From an uncultured Porphyromonas sp. (lineage in GTDB: Bacteria > Bacteroidota > Bacteroidia > Bacteroidales > Porphyromonadaceae): DNA of 9,997 bases. A model generated the notes under the pieces. The model was not told where the DNA came from. It did no database searches and was given only the letters and a program-made list of their open reading frames with translations. Location of the stretch: assembly GCA_947253195.1 (NCBI GenBank), contig CAMXXM010000031.1, positions 1 through 9,997 on the forward strand. The letters are read 5' to 3'. Position 1 is the stretch's first letter; the number at the start of each line of letters is the position of its first letter. This document shows positions 1 to 6,962 of the stretch, piece by piece. Position numbers and translations under genes: made by a program.

Positions 1-1117
1 GCGGGATGTCCGTCAGACGCTTCACCGTGTGGGTGCGGAAGTTGAGCACCTGATAGAAGAAGACGTAGGGATTGGTCTTTGAGCTCCAGGTAGGATTGTC
101 GGGCGTGGCCTGCTTCGGATCCTGGACGTAGAGGAGGAGCTCATTGTCATTGAGCAGAGCCATGTCCACGATCTTACCACGCTCCTGACCATAGCCCTCG
201 TAGCTCTTGTCGATGGCGGTCTCACCACTCTTGACACGGAAGAGCTTACTTGCCTGACGGGTCGAGGATGAGGAGCCGGGCTTGACGCCATCCTCCATCA
301 GGATGTCGCAGGCGATGTAGTAGAAGTTGCCCTCTGCGTCGGTGAAGGTGTGGCGTGTCTGCGTATCACCGTAGGCGGTGGAGCCGATAAAGCCGGCACG
401 GCTGTCGCTCTCAACCTTCTTGACCTTCATCGTAGATGCGTCGATGAATGCCACATAGTACTCGCCGCGACGCTCCCGGAGGAGCTTGGACTTCTTGCTC
501 ACGGGCGTGTAGACATAGACGTAGATGAGGGTATTATCCGACTTGCGGTAGCCGAGGAGACCACTGGTGTTGAATTGCTCATTCTCCCGCGGAGCCTCCA
601 GCTCGAGCTGTCCCTTCTTCTCCACCCGCATCTCGTCGGTATTGATGAGCAGCCAATTGACCGCCAGCTTATCGCCGGCCGATCCCATCAGCACGATGTG
701 GCTGTCGTTGATCCAGGCGTGAGCAAAGCGACGATCTTGCACCTCTGACACAGGAAACTCCTTGATCACCTCGACCGTGGTGCCGTTGATCCTGAACTTC
801 CCGAAGTTGCCCGCTCTCGAGACACTGTAGTAGTAGCCATTGCGGTAGACCACATTGGACGTGAGGGATGTGCCGCTGATGTCGGCCCCCTTGCCCTCCA
901 CGCTGAGGGTCCCCTTGGAGAGGTCGTCCGCCTTCAGGATGACATAGGCATCCTTGCCATTCATGGAGCCATTTAGATCATTGAGGGGGATCCAGATGTC
1001 GATCGATCCGGTCTCCTTGGCAGGGTTGGGAGTATCCTTCCCCGACTCCTCGCAGGAGGGGAGGGAGAGAGTCGCGAGAGCGATGATGATGGTGAGGAGT
1101 ATATTCTTGACTTTCAT
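1..1117 (-). CDS. DUF4374-type lipoprotein, 3' end outside window (copy 2 of tandem pair)
   Basis: The frame is open from an ATG at 1117 to the window edge, giving 372 residues without a stop; the C-terminus lies beyond position 1. The N-terminus MKVKNILLTIIIALATLSLPSC is a lipoprotein signal with the modified Cys at residue 22. The acidic CEES start of the mature protein would suit surface export as known in Bacteroidetes. The rest is rich in short beta-strand and turn segments (DNTLIYVYVY, EGNFYYIA, LLLYVQDPKQATPDNP), as expected of a beta-propeller-like binding protein. It is clearly paralogous to the next gene upstream and starts 14 bases after its stop, so the two are co-transcribed. Assignment to DUF4374 is from remembered family character. 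I recall, without certainty, that surface siderophore-binding lipoproteins of Bacteroides (XusB) are similar. A ligand-capturing role beside the TonB receptor is inferred; no enzyme motif is visible. Confidence 0.8.
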   Translation of the reverse strand, partial: MKVKNILLTIIIALATLSLPSCEESGKDTPNPAKETGSIDIWIPLNDLNGSMNGKDAYVILKADDLSKGTLSVEGKGADISGTSLTSNVVYRNGYYYSVSRAGNFGKFRINGTTVEVIKEFPVSEVQDRRFAHAWINDSHIVLMGSAGDKLAVNWLLINTDEMRVEKKGQLELEAPRENEQFNTSGLLGYRKSDNTLIYVYVYTPVSKKSKLLRERRGEYYVAFIDASTMKVKKVESDSRAGFIGSTAYGDTQTRHTFTDAEGNFYYIACDILMEDGVKPGSSSSTRQASKLFRVKSGETAIDKSYEGYGQERGKIVDMALLNDNELLLYVQDPKQATPDNPTWSSKTNPYVFFYQVLNFRTHTVKRLTDIP

Positions 1118-1131
1118 AACGATATTGTGAG

Positions 1132-2427
1132 TTACTTAATAAATGTACGATAGACCGGGACTATACGCTCGATCTCAAAGCCGGCCTCCAGCTCAGCGCC
1201 CTTGGACACCTTGCCACTCTTGAGGTCGTAGATGTAGATACAGCTATTGCCACTCGCCACATTGGCACCGAGGAAGACCTTGCCTCCCGAGGGTGCGGCG
1301 AAGTGGCCGAAGTTGCCGACGGAGAGGGGCACTCCCTCAATGCGGCGTACCTTATGGGTACGGAGGTTCATGATCTGCCAGAAGAAGACGTACCTATTCT
1401 TTGCCGAGTCCCAGATGGGATTGTCGGGCGTAGCCTGCTTGGGATCCTGGACGTAGAGCATCACCTCATCGTCGCTGACCGGAGTGAGATCGATGATCTT
1501 GCCCCGAGGCTGATCGTAGGCGTCGTAGGTCTTGTCTGTCTCCATGGCACCGCTATTGACGCGGAGGATAAGGCTCCGCTGTGCTGTGGTACTTGGTCTC
1601 GTCGTCTCCTTGAGGATCTTGGCGGCCACGAAGTAGAAGTTTCCCGCCTTGTCGGTAAAGGTGTTGCAGGTCCTATTGTCCCCAAAGGACATAGACCCGA
1701 GCCAGTCCGCCCGCTTATCGATGTCGACCGACTTCACCTGCATCGTCGCTGCGTCGATGAAGGCGACGTAGATCTCTCCGCGGAGCATCTTTGCTCGGTC
1801 ACTGCGCTTCTTGGCGATGTAGATGTGGGGAAAGATGAGTGTATTATCCGACCGGCGATAGCCGAGGAGACCGCTGGCACAGAAGATCTCATCCACAGCC
1901 GGAGCCTTCAGAGCCAGCGTGCCGGAGTCGAGGAGCTTCATCTCCTGCGTATCGATCCTCGCCCAGGAGACCTCCTTTTGCTCACCGGTGGAGCCGACCA
2001 GCACGAGCGTCTTCCGATCGAGCCAGGCGTGGGAGAACTGTCGATCCTTGATCATCGGCAGTGGAAATTCCTTGACCGTCCGGACCGTGGCACCGACCTC
2101 AAACTTCCCGAAGTTGCCCTCCCTTGAGACACCGTAGTAGTAGCCGTCCCTATAGATGATGTGTGGGGTGAGTGCCGTGCCACCCGTATCGGCGCCTTTC
2201 CCGGTGATGGAGATCGTCCCCTTCGTGAGATCCTTGGCACGGACGATGATATTCTGGTCATACTCCTTCTGCGTCTTGCCGGTGGCTCCCTTGACCGGGA
2301 TCCAGAGGTCGAAGCCCTCCGCCTCTACGGGCGTAGGCGTGGGATCGGGGGTGTCCTCCCCGCAGGAGGAGAGGAGACCGAGGGTCAGGAGCGAGGAGAG
2401 GAGGAGTGTTGCGAAGTTTTTCTTCAT
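1132..2427 (-). CDS. DUF4374-type surface lipoprotein (copy 1 of tandem pair)
   Basis: This 431-residue protein starts at the ATG at 2427, where the signal MKKNFATLLLSSLLTLGLLSSC begins; the lipobox is LSSC with Cys at residue 22. The frame stays open upstream, but that extension is low-complexity and overlaps the receptor gene, so the shorter start is preferred. The mature N-terminus is acidic and then a Pro/Thr linker (residues 23-34), a typical lipoprotein tether. The body repeats short beta segments (SREGNFGKF near 101-109, RRSDNTLIF near 201-209, KAGNFYFVA near 260-268, YVQDPKQATPDNP near 335-347), consistent with a propeller fold. It shares these landmarks in the same order with its downstream neighbour, so the pair arose by tandem duplication. 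It lies 10 bases after the receptor stop. An outer-surface ligand-binding partner of that receptor is inferred from context; the ligand is unknown. Confidence 0.85.
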   Translation of the reverse strand: MKKNFATLLLSSLLTLGLLSSCGEDTPDPTPTPVEAEGFDLWIPVKGATGKTQKEYDQNIIVRAKDLTKGTISITGKGADTGGTALTPHIIYRDGYYYGVSREGNFGKFEVGATVRTVKEFPLPMIKDRQFSHAWLDRKTLVLVGSTGEQKEVSWARIDTQEMKLLDSGTLALKAPAVDEIFCASGLLGYRRSDNTLIFPHIYIAKKRSDRAKMLRGEIYVAFIDAATMQVKSVDIDKRADWLGSMSFGDNRTCNTFTDKAGNFYFVAAKILKETTRPSTTAQRSLILRVNSGAMETDKTYDAYDQPRGKIIDLTPVSDDEVMLYVQDPKQATPDNPIWDSAKNRYVFFWQIMNLRTHKVRRIEGVPLSVGNFGHFAAPSGGKVFLGANVASGNSCIYIYDLKSGKVSKGAELEAGFEIERIVPVYRTFIK

Positions 2428-2437
2428 GATGTCGTGA

Positions 2438-4810
2438 TTAATTGAGGAATAGACGGAGCTTGCAGTAGACGGAGCGTCCCGGCTTCTGCAGCATATAGTT
2501 GTCGTAGAGCGGACGATCCAGGAGGTTGTCGCCCTGCAGTGAGATGGAGTATCTATTGTGGCGGAAGGACCAGGTGACCCCTCCGGAGAGATTGTACTGG
2601 CTGGGGATGATCGCCTTAGACTCACGGGAGCCAAAAGCTGCCCAGGTGAGGTAAAACCACTTGATGTACCCGAGGGAGAGATTGAGCCGGATCTTGCTCA
2701 TATTGATCCCAAAGGGCTCCCTCATGGTCAGCCCGGTGATCAGATTGCCGTAGAGCCAGGGGCGATTGGGGATCCGGTAGCCGTAGGTGGCATTGGTCTT
2801 ACCGTAGCGATCCTGCCTTGTCCGGTCCCGCTCATCGGTGTAGGTGCCATTGAGCGTGATGTCCAGGAGGGAGTCGTAGGTGTACCTCAGCTCCCACTCC
2901 AGACCGACGATCCGGGAGGTGCCGATATTCTCATACTGGCTCTCCACATCGCTATGGACCACCCGGTGGATGAAGTCGTGCACATCGCGGTAGAAGAGCG
3001 TCGCCTCGTAATTGAGGAAATGGCTCTGTGCCGGGGAGGTCTGACCATAGAGTACAAGGTTGAGGTTGTAGGCTCTCTCGGGGCGGAGCTTGAAATTGGG
3101 ATAAATGGTGATCCCATTGCCCATCAGCTCGCGAGCGGACGGGAGCTGCGTGGCGTACTCAAAGGAGCCCTTCACCGACAGCGCCTCCAGCGGAGCATAC
3201 CGCAGCCCGAGACCATAGCCGATGTTATTCTTCGTAAAGTGGGAGGGAACGTCGGTCGAGCCGGTGAGCCACTCGAGGTCGGACTGACCGATGGAGACAG
3301 TATAGAGGTAGTCCTTGACGAAAGTGAGCGCATGGAGCCTGCCGTCAAGGAGATAGCCACCGTAGGAGAGGCCGAGGATGTGCCGTGCCATCCGATCCTT
3401 CGTTTCGTCAAAAGAGGTGTCGTAGTCGTCGTACCGATGGTTCTCGACCGCAGAGAGCTGGTAATTGAAGTTGAGCTTCCCCCATTTCCTCAGGTCATAG
3501 GAGAGATTGACCCGCGCCGAGAGACCGGGACGGAGCGTGTGACGGAGTGCCTTCCCTCGGCGGGTCACCTCACTGTAATTGGTCTCTACGGAGGTACCGT
3601 CCCAGGCATACTTCCTGTAGGTGGTGTCGGCGAGCAGCATGTGATCTCTCGCAACAGCAGCATCGACCTGAGCCGACAGTCCCGGGGTCAGCAGATCCTT
3701 CTTGGCATACCTGCCGGTGAGGCTCAGGTCGGACCGTCGCCTGGTCGCCTCGCCTATCACGAGGGTCTGCATAAACCCGGTCTGGATCTCCTTGTCACTC
3801 CCGGTGTACTGCACCCCGAGGAGCGCCTCATCGGCCCACCGCACCTGAGTCACCCCGAGCTGCACCCCGGCGGTGAGGGTGCGGTACCCATCGTGGAAGC
3901 GCGGGAGATCCCTCCGGACGAAGTCGTAAGCCTCCTCATCCCAGACCGACACCCCCTTCATCGTATAGTTATTCCGACTGGAGAGACAGCTCAGCGTGGG
4001 GCGAAGCGTAAGCCCGCTCGCTGCGTGGCGATATTGTCCGTGCAGATCTGCACCGATGGTGCCGAAGGAGCCAAATCTCAGGGAGGCATCCAAGAAGCTC
4101 GCCCGGCTCTTCCTGGTGATGATATTCACCGCACCCCCGAGCGCATCCATCCCCAGCTCCGGGGGGACCACGCCCTTGTAGATCTCTATTCGGTCGACGA
4201 TATTGGCCGGCAACGTCTCGAGGCTAAGACCACTCCCGCGGGAGGAGAGCGGGACCCCGTCGATGAAGTAGCGGACCGCCTGACCACCGAGACCATTGAT
4301 CGACAGCTCCACGCCTGAGCCCAGCCCTCCCTGACCACGGACATTGACCCCGGAGGACTGCCCCACCAAGTCGCTGAGGCTGCTGAGGGAGGAGATCACG
4401 GAGCTGACGTCGAGACTCATGGCTGAGAGCGCCTGATGCTGTAAGGCTCGCTCGTGCGAGGGGGCGAGCACCACCACCTCTCCGAGTAGCTTAGGATCCT
4501 CCCTGAGGACAAAGTCTACCGTCTCTCTCATCGGGAGGGACACCGACCTCGTCTCCTCCCTGTAGCCCATCAGCCCGGCAGTCACCCGATAGTCGCCGGG
4601 GGCAAGAGAAAAGCTGTACCTTCCTTCCTTATTGGTCATCATCGCCACGATGACCTTGCTCTCCCGCATAGGTCGTACCCTGATGGTGACACCCGGCATC
4701 GGCTTCCCCTCCGTGTCCGTCACACGTCCCCGAAGCACCTCCGCCGCCTCAGCACCGAGGGAGCATAGGAGCAGCAGGAGACCGATCGCCCATCTCATTG
4801 GTTTACTCAT
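2438..4810 (-). CDS. TonB-dependent outer-membrane receptor
   Basis: This 790-residue outer-membrane transporter has a signal peptide (about residues 1-22, ending AEA). A carboxypeptidase-regulatory-like domain follows (about 25-103, GRVTDTEGKPMPGVTI), then a TonB-box-like LGEVVVLA (109-116) and a plug domain (about 125-233, with VNVRGQGG, YFIDGVPLSSRGSG and GGAVNIITR). A 22-strand-type beta-barrel region runs to the end, with late motifs such as LDRPLYDNYML. Such proteins import scarce ligands (corrinoids, heme, siderophores, glycans) using TonB energy. Position behind a cobalamin riboswitch and a CbiK-like gene favours a corrinoid, tetrapyrrole or metal complex, which is inference. The chosen ATG overlaps the cbiK stop by 8 bases (ATGAGTAA). 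An internal ATG at 4798 gives an equally good signal peptide, and a GTG at 4819 is less likely. There is no SusD-type partner; the lipoproteins downstream are DUF4374. Confidence 0.93.
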   Translation of the reverse strand: MSKPMRWAIGLLLLLCSLGAEAAEVLRGRVTDTEGKPMPGVTIRVRPMRESKVIVAMMTNKEGRYSFSLAPGDYRVTAGLMGYREETRSVSLPMRETVDFVLREDPKLLGEVVVLAPSHERALQHQALSAMSLDVSSVISSLSSLSDLVGQSSGVNVRGQGGLGSGVELSINGLGGQAVRYFIDGVPLSSRGSGLSLETLPANIVDRIEIYKGVVPPELGMDALGGAVNIITRKSRASFLDASLRFGSFGTIGADLHGQYRHAASGLTLRPTLSCLSSRNNYTMKGVSVWDEEAYDFVRRDLPRFHDGYRTLTAGVQLGVTQVRWADEALLGVQYTGSDKEIQTGFMQTLVIGEATRRRSDLSLTGRYAKKDLLTPGLSAQVDAAVARDHMLLADTTYRKYAWDGTSVETNYSEVTRRGKALRHTLRPGLSARVNLSYDLRKWGKLNFNYQLSAVENHRYDDYDTSFDETKDRMARHILGLSYGGYLLDGRLHALTFVKDYLYTVSIGQSDLEWLTGSTDVPSHFTKNNIGYGLGLRYAPLEALSVKGSFEYATQLPSARELMGNGITIYPNFKLRPERAYNLNLVLYGQTSPAQSHFLNYEATLFYRDVHDFIHRVVHSDVESQYENIGTSRIVGLEWELRYTYDSLLDITLNGTYTDERDRTRQDRYGKTNATYGYRIPNRPWLYGNLITGLTMREPFGINMSKIRLNLSLGYIKWFYLTWAAFGSRESKAIIPSQYNLSGGVTWSFRHNRYSISLQGDNLLDRPLYDNYMLQKPGRSVYCKLRLFLN

Positions 4811-5759
4811 CCTCAGCACTCAGCTTCACACCGGTTTTCTCGTAGATCTTTTTCTTCTCCCCGATCAGGAGGCGGCGATTATGAGCGAAGAAGCGTGCCC
4901 GCTCCACCACCAGCTCCTGCACCTCGGGCAGCTCTCCCAGCCCTCGGGCATCCACCGTCACCTCATAGCCCTCGTCACGCAGGGCGGTGACCCACTCGTC
5001 GGAGATGTCGTGCTTGGCATGCTCGCCCGCCACCATCATCAGCGGCATAAGGCAGACCCTCCGGAGTCCGGTGGCTCGGAGACGCCTGAGCGCCTGATCG
5101 TAGTAGGGGTAGCCCTCGATGCAGCCGACAATGATCTGCGAGAGTCCGCGATCCATCAGGTAGTGGTCTAGCATCGCATACTGCGCTGTGGAGCTGTCGT
5201 AAGTGCCGTGCCCCACCAGGAGGTAAGCGGTATCCCTATCCTTCGCCAATGGTACCAACACCCGATCGATCAGCTCTCGGTAATCCTTCTCGTAGAAGAG
5301 GAGTGGCGTCGTCAGTCGGATCTCCCGGAAGTCGCCCCGCCGCTGCTCCACCTCCTGCTCTAAGGCTTTCATCTCCAGCCCATAGATCACCTGAGACGGG
5401 ACGATCAGCAGATGGGTCACCCCCTCCGCCCGGAGCTTATCCATCGCCTCCATAGGCGAGAGCTTCTCGATCCCTCGGTCACGGAGCCGCTTGCAGACGA
5501 TCCGCGAGGAGTAGGCCTCGCATAGCTCTATGCCGGGGAAAGCTGCTCCGACTGCGTGATTGAGTGCCTCAAGCGTCCGCACACGGGTGTCATCGTGTGT
5601 GGTGCCGAAGTGAACCATCAGTATCGCCCCCCTCTCTCCCTCACCGAGGGAGTCAAAGAGCGGACTCTCCACAAAGATCTTCTCCTCACCCCTAACAAGT
5701 ACATTAGAGAAAAGCATACAGAGTACACCGAAGAGGATAAGACGGTATGTCTTACTCAT
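4803..5759 (-). CDS. cbiK: Exported CbiK-like sirohydrochlorin cobalt/iron chelatase
   Basis: This 318-residue protein belongs to the CbiK class II chelatase family, which inserts Co2+ (or Fe2+) into sirohydrochlorin in anaerobic cobalamin synthesis. The metal-binding residues known from CbiK are visible: His184 in LLVGHGTYDSS, Glu215 in CIEGYPYYDQAL and His247 in MVAGEHAKHD. The N-terminal ILMVHFGTTHDDTR (46-59) and IVPSQVIYGLEM (119-130) match the family. Unlike cytoplasmic CbiK, it begins with a hydrophobic export signal (about residues 1-24, MSKTYRLILF onward). Cys14 is not in a good lipobox, so a cleaved or anchored periplasmic form is expected, like the heme-binding CbiK-P of Desulfovibrio or IhtB of P. 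gingivalis. The ATG at 5759 is chosen; a TTG at 5795 would spoil the signal. It is the first gene behind the cobalamin riboswitch. Periplasmic metal or heme handling is inferred; the true substrate is uncertain. Confidence 0.88.
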   Translation of the reverse strand: MSKTYRLILFGVLCMLFSNVLVRGEEKIFVESPLFDSLGEGERGAILMVHFGTTHDDTRVRTLEALNHAVGAAFPGIELCEAYSSRIVCKRLRDRGIEKLSPMEAMDKLRAEGVTHLLIVPSQVIYGLEMKALEQEVEQRRGDFREIRLTTPLLFYEKDYRELIDRVLVPLAKDRDTAYLLVGHGTYDSSTAQYAMLDHYLMDRGLSQIIVGCIEGYPYYDQALRRLRATGLRRVCLMPLMMVAGEHAKHDISDEWVTALRDEGYEVTVDARGLGELPEVQELVVERARFFAHNRRLLIGEKKKIYEKTGVKLSAEDE

Positions 5760-5783
5760 ACGTGTATGAAAATCATCCGACCC

Positions 5784-5797
5784 ACCTGCCCCCAAGC
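5784..5797 (-). promoter_or_regulatory. Candidate riboswitch expression-platform element
   Basis: In the leader between the aptamer and the cbiK start, the RNA reads GCUUGGGGGCAGGU. Its 3' half GGCAGGU is a perfect 7-base complement of ACCUGCC in the B12 box (5826-5832). Its 5' half GCUUGGG is a perfect 7-base complement of CCCAAGC inside the aptamer (5855-5861). The pairings are crossed, so they cannot both form as one nested stem. The block sits 25-38 bases before the start codon. It could be the part that refolds when cobalamin is absent; this is inferred from complementarity alone. No T-tracted terminator hairpin was seen, so translational control is more likely. Confidence 0.4.
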
Positions 5798-5819
5798 GGG
5801 ATCCGAAAAATTATCTTAC

Positions 5820-6015
5820 AGCCATGGCAGGTCTCCTGACTCACCTCCGGTCTTGCTTGGGTACCTTCCCATCGACTCGGTCGACAGTGGTAATCAAAGA
5901 ATGGCAAGCAGCCTAATGGAGGAATACAGTAGCGGGCACTGTGCCGGACTCGCACCGGACTTCCCTCTTGTGATTGGATGCGCACCCCAGGCTGAGAGCG
6001 CACCGCACCATAGCT
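5820..6015 (-). promoter_or_regulatory. Cobalamin riboswitch
   Basis: The minus strand carries a near-consensus B12 box, AGTCAGGAGACCTGCC (5826-5841). Further 5' is the conserved core: GAGGGAAGTCCGGTGCGAG, then the CCGGCAC and GCCCGCTACTGTA blocks (about 5925-5970). A closing stem P1 is formed by AGCTATGG (6008-6015) and CCATGGCT (5820-5827), with one G-U pair. Element order and spacing are those of cobalamin aptamers, which bind adenosylcobalamin or related corrinoids and normally repress downstream expression. It controls the chelatase, receptor and DUF4374 operon. The aptamer begins within a few bases of the expected transcription start. Ligand subclass cannot be decided by eye. Confidence 0.96.
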
Positions 6016-6020
6016 CACGG

Positions 6021-6052
6021 CAAAGTTACACTAAAAAATCCCCCTCGCCAAC
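6021..6052 (-). promoter_or_regulatory. Promoter of the cobalamin-riboswitch operon
   Basis: The minus strand has TAACTTTG (6021-6028), an exact match to the Bacteroidetes -7 element TAnnTTTG. A TTG at 6050-6052 lies 21 bases upstream as a -33 element. Transcription would start close to 6015, the first base of the riboswitch P1 stem, so position and function agree. Confidence 0.75.
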
Positions 6053-6066
6053 TTAATGTTAAGGTT

Positions 6067-6110
6067 CTCAACTCCGTATGAAACTCAATTGAGTTCCGTG
6101 CAGAATTGAG
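6067..6110. repeat. 44-bp imperfect palindrome between divergent promoters
   Basis: The arrangement is CTCAA, 12 bases, CTCAATTGAG, 12 bases, TTGAG, with exact two-fold symmetry about 6088/6089. The central 14 bases (6082-6095) form a perfect palindrome. Counting the spacers, 17 of 22 half-site positions match and all five mismatches are transitions. The edges lie 14 bases from the leftward -33 element and 15 bases from the rightward one. This suggests a binding site for a dimeric or tetrameric regulator acting on both promoters, but a relic of a small inverted-repeat element is possible. No T-tract follows on either strand, so it is not an intrinsic terminator. Confidence 0.6.
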
Positions 6111-6125
6111 GCTCTTGGCGAAGAC

Positions 6126-6156
6126 TTTAGGATGTCAAAGGAAATCAGTACCTTTG
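6126..6156 (+). promoter_or_regulatory. Promoter of rplU-rpmA
   Basis: TACCTTTG (6149-6156) matches the Bacteroidetes -7 consensus TAnnTTTG exactly. TTTA (6126-6129) lies 19 bases upstream as a near-consensus -33 element (TTTG expected). The start would be near 6162, leaving a leader of about 80 bases before rplU. Confidence 0.65.
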
Positions 6157-6242
6157 CACACGAAATACTCCGCATCGGGTCGTGTAAGCAGGTGCCCATA
6201 AGCCCCTCACCCGCCGGGTATCACTCTAAGAACTAAAGCAAT
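6157..6242 (+). other. Structured 5' leader of rplU
   Basis: The leader has a short stem ACACGA/TCGTGT (6158-6163 with 6180-6185). A second potential hairpin in the GCAGGTG to CACCCGC segment lies close to the start codon. Ribosomal protein operons are often autoregulated through such leaders, and L21 leaders are known in other phyla. I recognise no described motif here, so the role is speculative. Confidence 0.3.
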
Positions 6243-6560
6243 ATGTACGGAATCGTAGAGATTCAGGGACAGCAATTTAAGGTCGAGGAGGGCAGCAAGC
6301 TCTTCGTCTACCACATGAAGGATGTCAAGGAGGGCGACACGGTAGACTTTGACCGTGTGATGCTGCTGGACAATGAGGGCAACGTCACCGTAGGCGTGCC
6401 CACCATCGAGGGCGCCAAGGTGACCTGCGAGGTGGTAGAGCCTCTCGTCAAGGGCGAGACGGTGCTGGTCTTCCACAAGAAGCGTCGCAAGCGCCACCGC
6501 AAGCTCAATGGTCACCGTCAGCAGTACACCCAGCTGCAGGTCAAGTCTATCGTAGGCTGA
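6243..6560 (+). CDS. rplU: 50S ribosomal protein L21
   Basis: This 105-residue protein is L21, a large-subunit protein that binds 23S rRNA and supports assembly. It has the family start [17 protein letters not shown], the central [11 protein letters not shown] and the basic [19 protein letters not shown] segment (78-96) used for rRNA contact. It ends in LQVKSIVG, as L21 proteins do. The length is normal (about 100-105). It is first in a two-gene operon with rpmA, the almost universal L21-L27 pairing, with a 52-base gap between them. Confidence 0.98.
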   Translation: MYGIVEIQGQQFKVEEGSKLFVYHMKDVKEGDTVDFDRVMLLDNEGNVTVGVPTIEGAKVTCEVVEPLVKGETVLVFHKKRRKRHRKLNGHRQQYTQLQVKSIVG

Positions 6561-6612
6561 TCTGAGACAGTCAGTTATTTACTCACTCTTTAGACTATTT
6601 CGAATACAAGAT

Positions 6613-6882
6613 ATGGCACACAAGAAAGGTGTAGGTAGTACCAAGAACGGTCGTGAATCGGAGAGCAAGCGTCTCGGCGTCAAGAAGTTTGGCGGTGAGG
6701 TCGTCAAGGCAGGCAACATCATCGTCCGCCAGCGTGGCACGCGTCACTATCCCGGCGAGCACGTAGGTATGGGTAAGGATCATACCCTCTATGCGCTTAC
6801 CGATGGAGTCGTAGCCTTCCGCAACACGACGGGTGACAAGTCGATCGTCTCCGTAGAGGCAAAGGACATCGTCGCCAACTAA
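6613..6882 (+). CDS. rpmA: 50S ribosomal protein L27
   Basis: This 89-residue protein is L27, whose flexible N-terminus reaches toward the peptidyl-transferase centre. Diagnostic segments are [24 protein letters not shown] at the N-terminus (given here only as landmark residues 1-24), [17 protein letters not shown] (27-43) and [14 protein letters not shown] (53-66). The N-terminus is mature-like, starting MAHKKG with no Firmicutes-type cleavable extension. It is the last gene before a strong terminator. In many Bacteroidales serS follows this pair; it does not follow here. Confidence 0.98.
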   Translation: MAHKKGVGSTKNGRESESKRLGVKKFGGEVVKAGNIIVRQRGTRHYPGEHVGMGKDHTLYALTDGVVAFRNTTGDKSIVSVEAKDIVAN

Positions 6883-6962
6883 CCGCTACTCGGCTTCACT
6901 CTGCAAGACGATACCCTACTGACATAGGTCTCGATCGGATAAGATTAAGCCACTTAACACAC

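Noticed and set aside
2428..2634. Upstream extension of the DUF4374 gene to an earlier start
   Set aside because: It would add 69 Ser/Arg/Pro-rich residues inside the receptor gene and bury the lipoprotein signal that starts at 2427.
2558..4318. A 586-residue open frame on the plus strand opposite the TonB receptor
   Set aside because: It is the antisense shadow of a convincing receptor gene in GC-rich DNA; its translation has no recognisable domain, signal or family motif. The same holds for the shorter antisense frames at 350-748, 1303-2127, 7792-8460, 8315-8962 and 9133-9804.
4803..5759. Naming this gene ihtB, and its neighbour ihtA, after the P. gingivalis heme/iron locus
   Set aside because: The similarity is one of family and pairing only. 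The riboswitch points to cobalamin control, and orthology cannot be shown without a search.
5760..5795. TTG start adding 12 residues to CbiK
   Set aside because: It places polar residues before a clean signal peptide and uses a rare start; it would also cover the candidate expression-platform element.
5801..5822. T-rich stretch after the aptamer (minus-strand ATAATTTTTCGG) as a transcription terminator
   Set aside because: No stable hairpin lies directly before the T run other than the P1 stem itself, so it does not look like an intrinsic terminator.
5556..6056. A 166-residue plus-strand open frame across the riboswitch
   Set aside because: It overlaps the cbiK 5' end and the whole cobalamin riboswitch on the other strand, and its translation resembles no family.
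6067..6110. The 44-bp palindrome as a bidirectional terminator
   Set aside because: There is no T-tract on either side, and both flanking genes diverge from it, so no transcript needs ending there.
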